Assembly (NCBI GenBank): GCA_030431525.1
Contig: JAUIJC010000008.1
Span: 51,603 to 115,602 of the forward strand
Length of the DNA: 64,000 bases
Source of the DNA: Bacteroidia bacterium
GTDB lineage: Bacteria > Bacteroidota > Bacteroidia > Cytophagales > JAAEPT01
Reading direction: 5' to 3'
The notes beneath the pieces were generated by a model, which saw only the letters and a list, made by a program, of their open reading frames with translations, did no database searches and was not told where the DNA came from. Made by a program: the position numbers and the translations under genes. Position 1 is the stretch's first letter, and the number at the start of each line of letters is the position of its first letter. Shown here piece by piece: positions 32,799 through 40,232 of the stretch.

Positions 32799-33575
32799 TT
32801 GACTACAAAGGAATTAGAACAGGAGCAATTGCGACTTTCGCGAAAACTCCACAAGGCGGTTTGGAAGGCGGATAAGGAGTTTGGCTTGTTCAAGCCTGGC
32901 GAGAAGGTGATGGCCTGTCTTTCTGGTGGAAAGGATAGCTATACCATGCTGGATGTGTTGCTCCATATGGGAAAGGCAATTGGCTTTGATGTGATTGCTG
33001 TGAACCTTGACCAGAAGCAACCAGGTTTTCCTGAGGATGTATTACCTAACTATTTGGAGAGTCTGGGTGTGGAGTACCACGTCATAGAAAAAGACACCTA
33101 TAGTGTGGTGATGGAAAAATTGCCGGAGGGAAAAACGATGTGTAGTCTGTGTACTCGTTTAAGGCGGGGAACGCTCTATGAATTTGCACGAGAGAAGGGG
33201 ATAACTCGTATTGCCTTGGGTCACCACAGAGATGATATCGTAGAAACCCTCTTACTCAATCTTCTTTTTGCAGGGAAGTTGGAGGCGATGCCTGCCAAAT
33301 ACCGCACAAATGACAACAACCACTTGGTGATTCGTCCTTTGGCTTTCTGTAAAGAAAAGGATATTGAAGAATACGCTAAGCTAAGGCAGTTCCCAATCAT
33401 TCCTTGTAACCTTTGTGGGTCACAGGATGGTCTTCAACGACAAAATATTAAGCAGTTGTTGAAAAAATGGGAGGAAAGCTACCCGAACAGGACGGAGATA
33501 ATTTTTAACGCCGTTCAAAATGTCTCCCCCTCGCATTTGATGGACAGGGAACTGTTCGAGTTTTTGGACATCTAA
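32799..33575 (+). CDS. ttcA: tRNA 2-thiocytidine synthetase TtcA
   Basis: 258 residues. The PP-loop ATPase motif [17 protein letters not shown] and the Cys pairs of TtcA are present: [10 protein letters not shown] and, later, [12 protein letters not shown], which ligate the 4Fe-4S cluster. It thiolates C32 of certain tRNAs. The start is TTG at 32799 because an in-frame stop precedes it and no ATG gives the conserved N-terminus. A near-consensus promoter lies just upstream, so the leader is short. A hairpin/T-run follows at 33598-33629. Confidence 0.93.
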   Translation: MTTKELEQEQLRLSRKLHKAVWKADKEFGLFKPGEKVMACLSGGKDSYTMLDVLLHMGKAIGFDVIAVNLDQKQPGFPEDVLPNYLESLGVEYHVIEKDTYSVVMEKLPEGKTMCSLCTRLRRGTLYEFAREKGITRIALGHHRDDIVETLLLNLLFAGKLEAMPAKYRTNDNNHLVIRPLAFCKEKDIEEYAKLRQFPIIPCNLCGSQDGLQRQNIKQLLKKWEESYPNRTEIIFNAVQNVSPSHLMDRELFEFLDI

Positions 33576-33597
33576 AAAAGTCTGGAAAAAATAAGAA

Positions 33598-33629
33598 AGA
33601 GGTTGCTCCATGGAACAACCTCTTTTTTT
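33598..33629 (+). terminator. Intrinsic terminator of ttcA
   Basis: GAGGTTGCTCCATGGAACAACCTC forms a 9-bp stem with small internal loop, followed by T7. The last bases overlap the stop codon of the small minus-strand gene. Confidence 0.85.
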
Positions 33630-33750
33630 ATCGCCCTTGGCGTGATTGATTCTTTACAGGAATAGGGACCGGAACGGGCTTCGGATTTGGCTGAAGCAGT
33701 TGGTCCACTTTTTCAAAGACCTTTTTGAGCACATTTGCAATCTCGTTCAT
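33628..33750 (-). CDS. Short Pro-rich peptide (40 residues)
   Basis: A small open frame with ATG at 33750: it begins MNEIANVLKKVFEKVDQLLQ, an amphipathic helix, then a Pro/Val-rich tail (PNPKPVPVPIPV) and a basic end. The codon pattern (GTG, CTC, CCG third positions) is coding-like and the stop overlaps the converging ttcA terminator. No homologue recognised; it may be a genuine small protein or chance. It sits between ttcA and topA with no other candidate in the gap. Confidence 0.45.
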   Translation of the reverse strand: MNEIANVLKKVFEKVDQLLQPNPKPVPVPIPVKNQSRQGR

Positions 33751-33820
33751 AGGAAGTCCGTTCAGAGGTTCGTCTTATCAAATTAAACGTTTTTACGGGT
33801 TTTTAGTTTTTAATTAACGA

Positions 33821-33859
33821 AAAAATAAAACGCCTTGAGAACGTGAATTCCCAAGGCGT
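33821..33859 (-). terminator. Intrinsic terminator of topA
   Basis: ACGCCTTG (33830-33837) pairs with CAAGGCGT (33852-33859); on the minus strand it is followed by TTTTATTTTT. Confidence 0.85.
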
Positions 33860-33887
33860 CTGCTTAAGCACTGAATATCAGTGACTA

Positions 33888-36275
33888 CTACTTCTTAGCT
33901 GTTGTTTTCTTTTTGGTGGTAGTCTTTCTGGTCGTCGTCTTTTTGGCCGTTGTCTTTTTAGCGGCAGGTTTCTTTTTGCCCTTACCCGTTTTTTCCTGTT
34001 CCTCGGCGAGTTTCAGGCAGTCCTCCAAGGTCAAGGTTGTTGGGTCCTCGATGTCTTTAGGGATTTTGACGTTTTGCTTTCCTGCCTTGATGTATGGTCC
34101 CCATCGTCCTTGAAGGATTTGGATGTCAGGATTTTCGTCAAAGCCTTTGATGAACTTCTTGGCGTCAGCCTCACGCTTCTCCAAAATCAACTGGATGGCG
34201 CGCTCTTCGTCCACCTCCAAAGGATCATCTTCCTTGAGGGAAACAAACTTGCTGTCGTGGCGAATGTAAGGACCGAATCGACCGATAGCGGCCACAATCT
34301 TTTTGTCCTCGAACATGCCTACATCACGTGGTAGTTTGAAGAGTTCAAGGGCTTCTTCCAAGGTGATGCTTTCTAGTCGTTGGCCTTTGCGCAGACCAGC
34401 GAATTGAGGTTTCTCATCTTCAGGAAGTTCTTCGGCAGTACCGATTTGTGCCATTGGTCCGAAGCGACCAAGACGAACCAAAATGGTTTTGCCGTTCTCA
34501 GGGTGTTTGCCCAAGATGCGGTCACCACCAACCTCAGAGCGGTCAATGTCTTTGGTGCTTTCTACACGGGCATGGAAGCCTCCGTAGAATTCTCCAATCA
34601 TTTGGTTCCAGACTACCTTTCCCTGTGCGATTTCATCGAATTCTTTCTCGATGTTGGCCGTAAAGGAGAAGTCGGTAACTGTTGGGAAGTTCTTGACCAA
34701 GAAATCATTGACAATCATGGCCATGTCCGTAGGGAAGAGTTTTCCCTTGTCGGCGCCAGTCGTCTCTGATTTAATATTTTCTGCGATAGTACCCTTGGAA
34801 AGCACCAATTCGCTGTATTCACGTTTCTTACCTTCTCGAACCTCCTTTTCCACGTAACCACGCTTCTGGATGGTAGAAATGGTTGGCGCGTAAGTAGAAG
34901 GTCGGCCGATGCCCATTTCTTCCAACTGACGAACCAGTGTTGCTTCTGTGAATCGTGCTGGTGGACGTGTGAAGCGCTCGGTGGCGGTCAAGTTATCCAA
35001 TTCAAGAACTTGCCCTTCATTGAGTGGAGGAAGGACTTTTTTGCCATCCTCTTCCTCGTCTTGGAAGATGCCGTAGGCCTTGAGGAAACCTTCAAAAGTG
35101 ATGACCTCACCAGTTGCCTTTAGCTTTTGCTCATTGCCCTCGATGCCGATAGTGGCAGTGGTGCGCTCCGTTTTTGCTGGAGCCATCTGGGAGGCAATAG
35201 CGCGCTTCCAGATCAGTTCGTAAAGCTTTTGCTCCTTGCTGTCTGTGGAGGCGGAAGTCTTAGAGAAATCTGTTGGTCGGATGGCTTCGTGAGCCTCCTG
35301 TGCAGACGCAGACTTTGTTTTGAAGGTACGTGTTTCCACGTATTCCTTGCCGTAGTTGGCCGTGATGGCGGATACAGCCTTACCGATGGCTTCTTGCGAG
35401 AGGTTCAACGAATCGGTACGCATGTAAGTGATCTTACCAGATTCGTAGAGCCGTTGGGCCAAAGTCATGGTTTGGGATACCGAGAACCCAAGCTTACGGC
35501 TCGCTTCCTGCTGAAGGGTGGAAGTGGTGAACGGTGGCGCAGGATTTTTCTTTCCTGGGCGTTTTTCCAACTTCTCAATCTGGAAGCCTTTATCAGCACA
35601 GCTTTGAAGGAAAGCATTCGCCTCCTCCTTAGACTTCAGTTTAGTTGGAAGTTCAGCCGAAAGGCTTTTTCCATTGCCCAAGTCAAATAGCGCAGTGACC
35701 TTGAAGTATGGTTCCGCTTTAAAGGCCTCTACTTCGCGCTCACGGTCCACAACGATGCGAACGGCTACAGACTGCACTCGACCCGCAGAAAGTCCAGCCT
35801 TGACCTTCCTCCAAAGGATAGGGGAAAGTTCGAAGCCTACCAAGCGGTCCAAGATGCGTCGTGCCTGCTGAGCATTGACCAAGTCAATGTCAATCGTCCG
35901 TGGCTGTTGGATGGAGTTGAGTATGGCCGTTTTAGTGATTTCCCTGAATACGATCCGCTTGGTCTCTTTCTTGTCAAGGCCCAAGGCCTCATTCAGGTGC
36001 CAAGAAATAGCTTCCCCCTCGCGGTCATCATCCGTTGCGAGCCAGACAATGTCAGACTTCTTCACTTCCTTCTTCAGGGCCGAAACAACGTCCTTCTTGT
36101 CGGGAGTGATTTGGTAGGTGGGCGTAAACCCATGGTCAATGTCAATGGCTTTGTCCCCTTTGGTCAAATCCCGGACGTGTCCATAACTGGATAGGACGGT
36201 GAAGTCCTTACCCAAGAAACCTTCGATGGTTTTTGCCTTGGCCGGGGACTCGACAATGACTAAGTTCTTGGCCAT
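33888..36275 (-). CDS. topA: DNA topoisomerase I with Lys/Thr-rich tail
   Basis: 795 residues from the ATG at 36275 (starts MAKNLVIVESPAKAKTIEGF). A longer frame exists upstream but would begin before the promoter. TOPRIM domain with DDDREGE at 82-88; active-site Tyr284 in KITYMRTDS. Instead of the Zn-finger Cys motifs of E. coli TopA, the C-terminus has three topoisomerase C-repeats (GRFGPMAQIG, GRFGPYIRH, GRWGPYIKAG) and a histone H1-like tail of Lys, Thr and Ala (AAKKTTAKKTTTRKTTTKKK). It relaxes negative supercoils. A TATATTTG promoter lies 73 bp upstream. The basic tail probably raises DNA affinity, as shown for other bacterial TopA tails. Confidence 0.96.
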   Translation of the reverse strand: MAKNLVIVESPAKAKTIEGFLGKDFTVLSSYGHVRDLTKGDKAIDIDHGFTPTYQITPDKKDVVSALKKEVKKSDIVWLATDDDREGEAISWHLNEALGLDKKETKRIVFREITKTAILNSIQQPRTIDIDLVNAQQARRILDRLVGFELSPILWRKVKAGLSAGRVQSVAVRIVVDREREVEAFKAEPYFKVTALFDLGNGKSLSAELPTKLKSKEEANAFLQSCADKGFQIEKLEKRPGKKNPAPPFTTSTLQQEASRKLGFSVSQTMTLAQRLYESGKITYMRTDSLNLSQEAIGKAVSAITANYGKEYVETRTFKTKSASAQEAHEAIRPTDFSKTSASTDSKEQKLYELIWKRAIASQMAPAKTERTTATIGIEGNEQKLKATGEVITFEGFLKAYGIFQDEEEDGKKVLPPLNEGQVLELDNLTATERFTRPPARFTEATLVRQLEEMGIGRPSTYAPTISTIQKRGYVEKEVREGKKREYSELVLSKGTIAENIKSETTGADKGKLFPTDMAMIVNDFLVKNFPTVTDFSFTANIEKEFDEIAQGKVVWNQMIGEFYGGFHARVESTKDIDRSEVGGDRILGKHPENGKTILVRLGRFGPMAQIGTAEELPEDEKPQFAGLRKGQRLESITLEEALELFKLPRDVGMFEDKKIVAAIGRFGPYIRHDSKFVSLKEDDPLEVDEERAIQLILEKREADAKKFIKGFDENPDIQILQGRWGPYIKAGKQNVKIPKDIEDPTTLTLEDCLKLAEEQEKTGKGKKKPAAKKTTAKKTTTRKTTTKKKTTAKK

Positions 36276-36347
36276 ACTATATATATTGTGTGCTGATTGA
36301 CGTGAAAAAAACTTCGTTGCCGGAGAGCCACGACGCTTTTGGAAGGT

Positions 36348-36355
36348 CAAATATA
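36348..36355 (-). promoter_or_regulatory. -7 element of topA
   Basis: On the minus strand TATATTTG, with TTTG about 21 bp upstream in place of the -33 box. The predicted start near 36341 lies downstream of alternative upstream initiation codons and so supports ATG 36275. Confidence 0.55.
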
Positions 36356-36519
36356 TTAGGATTCCGTTCAATAAATCAAAGAATCTCTAATGGTCTTCCG
36401 TAAAACACTGCTACGATGATTGGTGTGAGGGAGTTGTAAAGTGTGTTGATTATCAATGGGTTTGAGGTAGGTGTGTTGGAATTGTTTTGACTTTATTAAT
36501 TGTTAATAAAAAACAGTCT

Positions 36520-37017
36520 ATGCGCAGGTTAATCATAATGAGGCATGCCAAATCCGATTGGTCGAACCCTTCGGATAAGGATTTTGACCGTTCGTTGAAC
36601 GAGCGCGGTCACCGTGTCGCTCCGAAAATGGGAGGACAATTATTGGAGATGGGAATAAAGCCTGATCTCATTGTTTCCAGTCCGGCGGAAAGAGCAAAAC
36701 TAACCGCCGAGTATGTGACGGAGCAGTTGGATTATGCCTTGGACGACATCAATTTTGATGAGGAATTGTACAATGCCTCGGTTCGTGTCCTTTTGCGTGA
36801 GGTGAATAATTTTTCTGATGAGCTTAAGGAGGTGTTGCTAATCGCACATAATCCTGGACTAACCTATTTTGCAGAATACCTCACAGGGGAGGAGATTGGG
36901 AACTTACCGACCTGCGGAGCGGTTTGTGTAGAGTTTGAGAATGATTCTTGGGCAGAGGTCAGCAAGGATTTGGGAACCATGAAATGGTTTATCTATCCAA
37001 AAAAGTTCGATTTTTGA
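36520..37017 (+). CDS. sixA: Histidine phosphatase SixA
   Basis: 165 residues from ATG 36520 (MRRLIIMRHAKSDWSNPS). The RHG-type motif of the histidine phosphatase superfamily is MRHAKSDW; the second catalytic His is in LIAHNPGLTYFAEYL; the Glu/Asp region is FDEELYNAS. Length and the RHAKSDW variant are typical of SixA, which dephosphorylates phosphohistidine on phosphotransfer proteins. An upstream in-frame extension is rejected as it lacks similarity. Whether its target is a two-component Hpt domain or the nitrogen PTS cannot be told here. The lipoprotein gene 62 bp downstream may share its transcript. Confidence 0.9.
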   Translation: MRRLIIMRHAKSDWSNPSDKDFDRSLNERGHRVAPKMGGQLLEMGIKPDLIVSSPAERAKLTAEYVTEQLDYALDDINFDEELYNASVRVLLREVNNFSDELKEVLLIAHNPGLTYFAEYLTGEEIGNLPTCGAVCVEFENDSWAEVSKDLGTMKWFIYPKKFDF

Positions 37018-37079
37018 TGTAAGAAAGATTCCTTTCCCAAGGAAAAGCCTGTGCTATTCGAAAAGAAATGTGAAAGACT

Positions 37080-37523
37080 ATGAAAAAACTTTTCCCATAC
37101 ATAATGCTGTTGCCAGTTTTGGCCTCTTGTAACAAGGACCATGAATTTGTGCCTGCCAAAGAATATTTGCTGAATGGAGGCCAAGAGAAATCTTGGACGG
37201 TAACGGCTTTTTCAGTGGATGGTGAAGACCAGTTTGAGGTGAAATGGCCAGAGGCCTGCCAACGTGATGAAGTGCTGGTCTTAAAAGCAGAAGATATTTA
37301 TGAGGTGACCAAAGGCGCTGAAGTTTGTGACTCCCTTAATTCTGTGCTTTCTGGTGCCGGATTGTGGTACGTGTCTGAGGCGAATGAGGAGTTCGTCTTA
37401 ATGGATGCTGAGGGAGTAACGACTTTGGAGGCTGAGTTGAAATCAGTATCAGGAAGTAAGTTTGTGATTGAGGAGACTTTGGAAAATGGAGCCGTTTGGG
37501 AATATACGTTTGAGGCGCTTTAA
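37080..37523 (+). CDS. Putative lipoprotein
   Basis: 147 residues. Lipoprotein signal MKKLFPYIMLLPVLASC with the lipid-modified Cys at 17, so it should be anchored in the envelope. The remainder has a lipocalin-like beta pattern seen in many small Bacteroidota lipoproteins: GGQEKSWTVTAFSVDG, then CQRDEVLVLKAEDIYEV, CDSL, and a final strand WEYTFEAL, with two Cys that could form a disulphide. No specific family was recognised. Followed by a terminator hairpin (37547-37570), so it ends the sixA transcription unit. Confidence 0.75.
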   Translation: MKKLFPYIMLLPVLASCNKDHEFVPAKEYLLNGGQEKSWTVTAFSVDGEDQFEVKWPEACQRDEVLVLKAEDIYEVTKGAEVCDSLNSVLSGAGLWYVSEANEEFVLMDAEGVTTLEAELKSVSGSKFVIEETLENGAVWEYTFEAL

Positions 37524-37546
37524 ATTGCCCTGATTCAAAAGATTGG

Positions 37547-37570
37547 AAGGAGCTTTCGGGCTCCTTTTAT
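37547..37570 (+). terminator. Terminator hairpin after the lipoprotein gene
   Basis: AAGGAGC pairs with GCTCCTT around TTTCGG, followed by TTATTTTG. Confidence 0.7.
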
Positions 37571-37588
37571 TTTGCGCTGTTGAATAAA

Positions 37589-37607
37589 TTATATGTAATA
37601 AGATATA
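37589..37607. promoter_or_regulatory. Candidate HipB operator O1
   Basis: TTATATGTAATAAGATATA, identical to the copy 80 bp downstream. It contains the interrupted palindrome TATAT-N8-ATATA, the same arm/spacer layout as the E. coli HipB operator TATCC-N8-GGATA. Confidence 0.55.
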
Positions 37608-37668
37608 GAGTGATAGTTTTTGGTTAGTTTATATGGAAAAAAATATAATATTAGTGTTCATTAATGTT

Positions 37669-37687
37669 TTATATGTAATAAGATATA
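37669..37687. promoter_or_regulatory. Candidate HipB operator O2
   Basis: Second exact copy of TTATATGTAATAAGATATA, ending 3 bp before the hipB ATG, where bound repressor would block initiation and, with O1, could form a loop. Confidence 0.55.
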
Positions 37688-37690
37688 AAA

Positions 37691-37885
37691 ATGAGTTTGG
37701 CAGAGTTTGTAAAAAGCAGAAGAAAAGCGACTGGACTTACTCAAGAGCAATTTGCAGAAAGGGCTGGGGTGGCATTAACAGTTGTGCGAAAAATTGAACA
37801 AGGTCATCTCGACTTGCAATTGGTCAAGGTAAATCAAGTGCTGGCCATGTTTGGGCATCAGGTGGGACCAATACCCTTGTCATGA
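37691..37885 (+). CDS. hipB: HipB-like DNA-binding antitoxin/autoregulator
   Basis: 64 residues, entirely a Xre/Cro-type helix-turn-helix domain: LAEFVKSRRKATGLTQEQFAERAGVALTVVRKIEQGH, with the recognition helix around VALTVVRKIE. In tripartite HipBST systems the HTH protein binds the operon promoter and the complex. Its stop overlaps the next start by 4 bp (ATGA), showing translational coupling to hipS. Two identical 19-bp sites lie just upstream. It lacks the C-terminal tail of E. coli K-12 HipB that inserts into HipA. Confidence 0.9.
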   Translation: MSLAEFVKSRRKATGLTQEQFAERAGVALTVVRKIEQGHLDLQLVKVNQVLAMFGHQVGPIPLS

Positions 37886-38211
37886 GAAAAGCGAAAGTGT
37901 TTTATAAGGAGGATTTGGCAGGCGTCTTGACTGAAACCGATGAAGGCTTGTATGAGTTTCAGTATGATCGTGAACATATTGAACAACGAGCAGAAAGGTT
38001 TTTAACCTTCACGATGCCCGTTAGAATTGAGCCATATTTTGAGAAACGCCTGTTCCCATTTTTTGAAGGCTTGATCCCTGAGGGTTGGTTGTTGGATGTG
38101 GCGACAAAAAGCTGGAAAATAAATCCCAATGACAGAATGGGGCTACTTTTGGCCTGCTGTAAGGATTGTATCGGTGCGGTAAGTATTCAAGCTTTTGACG
38201 AAAATGAGTAA
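37882..38211 (+). CDS. hipS: HipS: separated HipA N-terminal subdomain
   Basis: 109 residues matching only the N-subdomain 1 of HipA kinases: KAKVFYKEDLAGVLTETDEGLYEFQY, then the hallmark FEGLIPEGWLLD and DRMGLLLACCKDCIGAVSI. In single-gene HipA these residues are fused to the kinase; here they are a separate gene, as in E. coli O127 HipBST, where the small protein HipS is the antitoxin and is reported to block the kinase active site with a Trp. The corresponding candidate here is Trp69 in PEGWLLD. It overlaps hipB by 4 bp and hipT by 8 bp. Confidence 0.88.
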   Translation: MRKAKVFYKEDLAGVLTETDEGLYEFQYDREHIEQRAERFLTFTMPVRIEPYFEKRLFPFFEGLIPEGWLLDVATKSWKINPNDRMGLLLACCKDCIGAVSIQAFDENE

Positions 38212-39139
38212 GTGTCTTTTTTGCTACAAAGAGTTACCTGAAGGGGTAGACGACTTCCATTCAAAGTGTAGCAAACAGTTCTTTCAATCGAGCAGTGTGC
38301 CATCTCTTACTTTCTCTCTTGTGGATATGGAGAAGATGGCAACGGAGTCTGTTTTGAATAGAATAGCCGTACCGGGAGTCCAGAGAAAATTATCCATGGC
38401 CATTGATCATATGGCTTCGGGTAAGGATAGGTTGACTGTGGTGGGCACTTTAGGGGGGAATTTCATATTAAAACCACCGTCGGATGATTATCCAGAGATG
38501 CCGGCCAATGAACATTTGACGATGAAACTGGCAGATCTTTTTGGGATACCAACCGTTCCATCCAGTTTAGTACGTTTGGCGTCTGGAGAGCTCGCATACT
38601 TGAGTCGTCGAATTGACAGGAAAGTAGGTGGGGAAAAAATCCACATGCTGGATATGTTTCAAATTCTGGAGGCCTTTGATAAATATCGAGGCTCCATGGA
38701 GCGTGTGGGCAAGGCAATTAAGAAGTATTCTACTAATACTCTTTTGGATGTCAGCTACCTTTTTGACCTCACATTGTTTTGCTTTATCACTGGAAACAAT
38801 GACATGCATTTGAAGAATTTTTCAATGATTGAGCAAGAAAATGGATGGGCCTTGGCACCAGCTTACGATTTGCTGAATGTTTCCATTTTGTTGCCTGAGG
38901 ATCGCGAAGAAACTGCACTTACAATTGGAGGAAAAAAAGCAAAGTTAACAAAGGAGTCCTTTGAGACTTTTGGTGAGCATTTAGGGTTAAACCCTAAGCA
39001 AATTAGTGGAGCCTTTAAGCGCTTGGAACGCCATATGAAAAAAGTGAGTGCCTTGGTGGAGAAATCCTTCCTTTCGGAGGGGATGAAGGAAAATTATTTG
39101 GGTTTATTGGAGAGGCGTTTTAATATCTTGGATGTTTGA
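38204..39139 (+). CDS. hipT: HipT: HipA-family serine/threonine kinase toxin (C-terminal part only)
   Basis: 311 residues from ATG 38204; an in-frame TTG at 38195 is less likely. It starts with a CxxC...HxxC mini zinc-ribbon (Cys4, Cys7, His19, Cys22) and continues as the HipA kinase core: Gly-rich loop VPGVQRKLS, ATP Lys90 in FILKPPSDD, NEHLTMKLA, catalytic Asp200 in GNNDMHLKNFS and metal Asp222 in APAYDLLNV. Active-site residues are intact, so kinase activity is likely. HipA targets glutamyl-tRNA synthetase and HipT tryptophanyl-tRNA synthetase in E. coli; the target here is unknown. The serines usually phosphorylated in the loop correspond to Ala55 and Pro57, which is unusual. Confidence 0.9.
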   Translation: MSKCLFCYKELPEGVDDFHSKCSKQFFQSSSVPSLTFSLVDMEKMATESVLNRIAVPGVQRKLSMAIDHMASGKDRLTVVGTLGGNFILKPPSDDYPEMPANEHLTMKLADLFGIPTVPSSLVRLASGELAYLSRRIDRKVGGEKIHMLDMFQILEAFDKYRGSMERVGKAIKKYSTNTLLDVSYLFDLTLFCFITGNNDMHLKNFSMIEQENGWALAPAYDLLNVSILLPEDREETALTIGGKKAKLTKESFETFGEHLGLNPKQISGAFKRLERHMKKVSALVEKSFLSEGMKENYLGLLERRFNILDV

Positions 39140-39146
39140 TAGGGAA

Positions 39147-39461
39147 TTACGTCCACAAGAACTTTCTCATTTTTACTAATCGAACAAGCATTTCTGTATC
39201 TGCCTCATATTGACCTTTTGTCCAAATTGGATCAAACTTTTCATTCTCTTCTTCCTGTATTCGGTCTTTCCACCAATCATATAGGAATGAAAGCTCTTTT
39301 TTAGCGTCTAAATTCTCTGACCAATTAATATGCCCATTCAATAGATTTTCTTTTTCTACACAATCTGTCAGTAATTGAAAGCAGGCATGTAGCAAAACAT
39401 TGTCCTTGTCTGACCAACCTTCACCTAAGGTTTCAATCATTAATCTGTTTGAGGTCTCCAT
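39147..39461 (-). CDS. Uncharacterised 104-residue protein
   Basis: 104 residues, soluble, acidic and Trp-rich (WSDKDNVLLHACFQLLTDCVEKE, then FLYDWWKDRIQEEENEKFDPIW). The pattern of long amphipathic helices is consistent with an all-alpha cytoplasmic protein. No family was recognised. Its stop is only 7 bp from the end of hipT on the opposite strand, and the gene together with hipBST and the next lipoprotein forms an AT-rich patch between two housekeeping blocks, which may mean shared acquisition. Confidence 0.65.
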   Translation of the reverse strand: METSNRLMIETLGEGWSDKDNVLLHACFQLLTDCVEKENLLNGHINWSENLDAKKELSFLYDWWKDRIQEEENEKFDPIWTKGQYEADTEMLVRLVKMRKFLWT

Positions 39462-39479
39462 GCTAAAAGGATTTCTACA

Positions 39480-40175
39480 TTAGAATTCAAAAAGCTTTTC
39501 ATCAAGGATTTGGTTGAATTTTACAACTTCAAGAGTAGAAGAATGATGGTAGTCTCCATCTAAATAATAGTCATATCGGAATGGGTACATAATCCCATGA
39601 GTTTCGTTGTAGTTTTTGAAGCGTATTGATTGGTTAATACCCAAATAGAATTCATTAACGTAATTAGTTTTGCTGTCGAAAAAAATGGTGTCTGTTGGAA
39701 GAGTATTGTTTTGTTTAAGTGAGATTTTGTTTGTTTTTATACCATTGTGTTTCGTTTGTCCTTCGTGTTGAACTTCAAACCCTACTTTATCTTGATGAGC
39801 TAAAAAGAAGATGTATCCATCTCTGGCAATATAGGCTTTGCTTTTAGGGTTGAATAAAGAGGTGTCGCCATTAATGATTTGGATAGCTCTACCCGAATTG
39901 TAAATAATGCTCATAGAGAGCTCTTCATTGTATATGTTGGACCTGTATTTGTCAGGGTATTGAATGTAAATTGAGTGTTTTACATTTTTGCTTTGTGGGA
40001 AATGATCAGTTCCATGTAATTCTATAGACTTGATTGACCGCAGTTTTTCTTTCCCTCCTGTGGCCTCCAAATGCTTGTTTAGAATCTCCTTGCCTTTATT
40101 TGCTGTTTTACGAGGTGTTTTACAAGCAGTAATGGTCAAAATTAGAATCAGGAAAATATTGAATCGATTCTTCAT
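39480..40175 (-). CDS. Lipoprotein with LolA/outer-membrane-sorting-like fold
   Basis: 231 residues from the ATG at 40175, giving the lipoprotein signal MKNRFNIFLILILTITAC (Cys18). An ATG four codons upstream is also possible and falls in the leuS terminator T-run. The mature part opens ILNKHLEATGGKEKLRSIKSIEL, the typical start of Bacteroidota lipoproteins related to the LolA/LolB fold (Y/H-L-x-A-x-GG), followed by beta strands. It lies 45 bp behind leuS, with the terminator in between, and must rely on read-through or on a promoter inside leuS. Function unknown. Confidence 0.72.
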   Translation of the reverse strand: MKNRFNIFLILILTITACKTPRKTANKGKEILNKHLEATGGKEKLRSIKSIELHGTDHFPQSKNVKHSIYIQYPDKYRSNIYNEELSMSIIYNSGRAIQIINGDTSLFNPKSKAYIARDGYIFFLAHQDKVGFEVQHEGQTKHNGIKTNKISLKQNNTLPTDTIFFDSKTNYVNEFYLGINQSIRFKNYNETHGIMYPFRYDYYLDGDYHHSSTLEVVKFNQILDEKLFEF

Positions 40176-40185
40176 TTTTATTAGC

Positions 40186-40221
40186 ATAAAAAAACTCCCC
40201 CAAGCATCACCTGAGGGAGTT
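40186..40221 (-). terminator. Intrinsic terminator of leuS
   Basis: AACTCCC (40193-40199) pairs with GGGAGTT (40215-40221); on the minus strand the stem is followed by T7, then directly by start codons of the lipoprotein gene. Confidence 0.85.
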
Positions 40222-40232
40222 CCAATTTCAAC

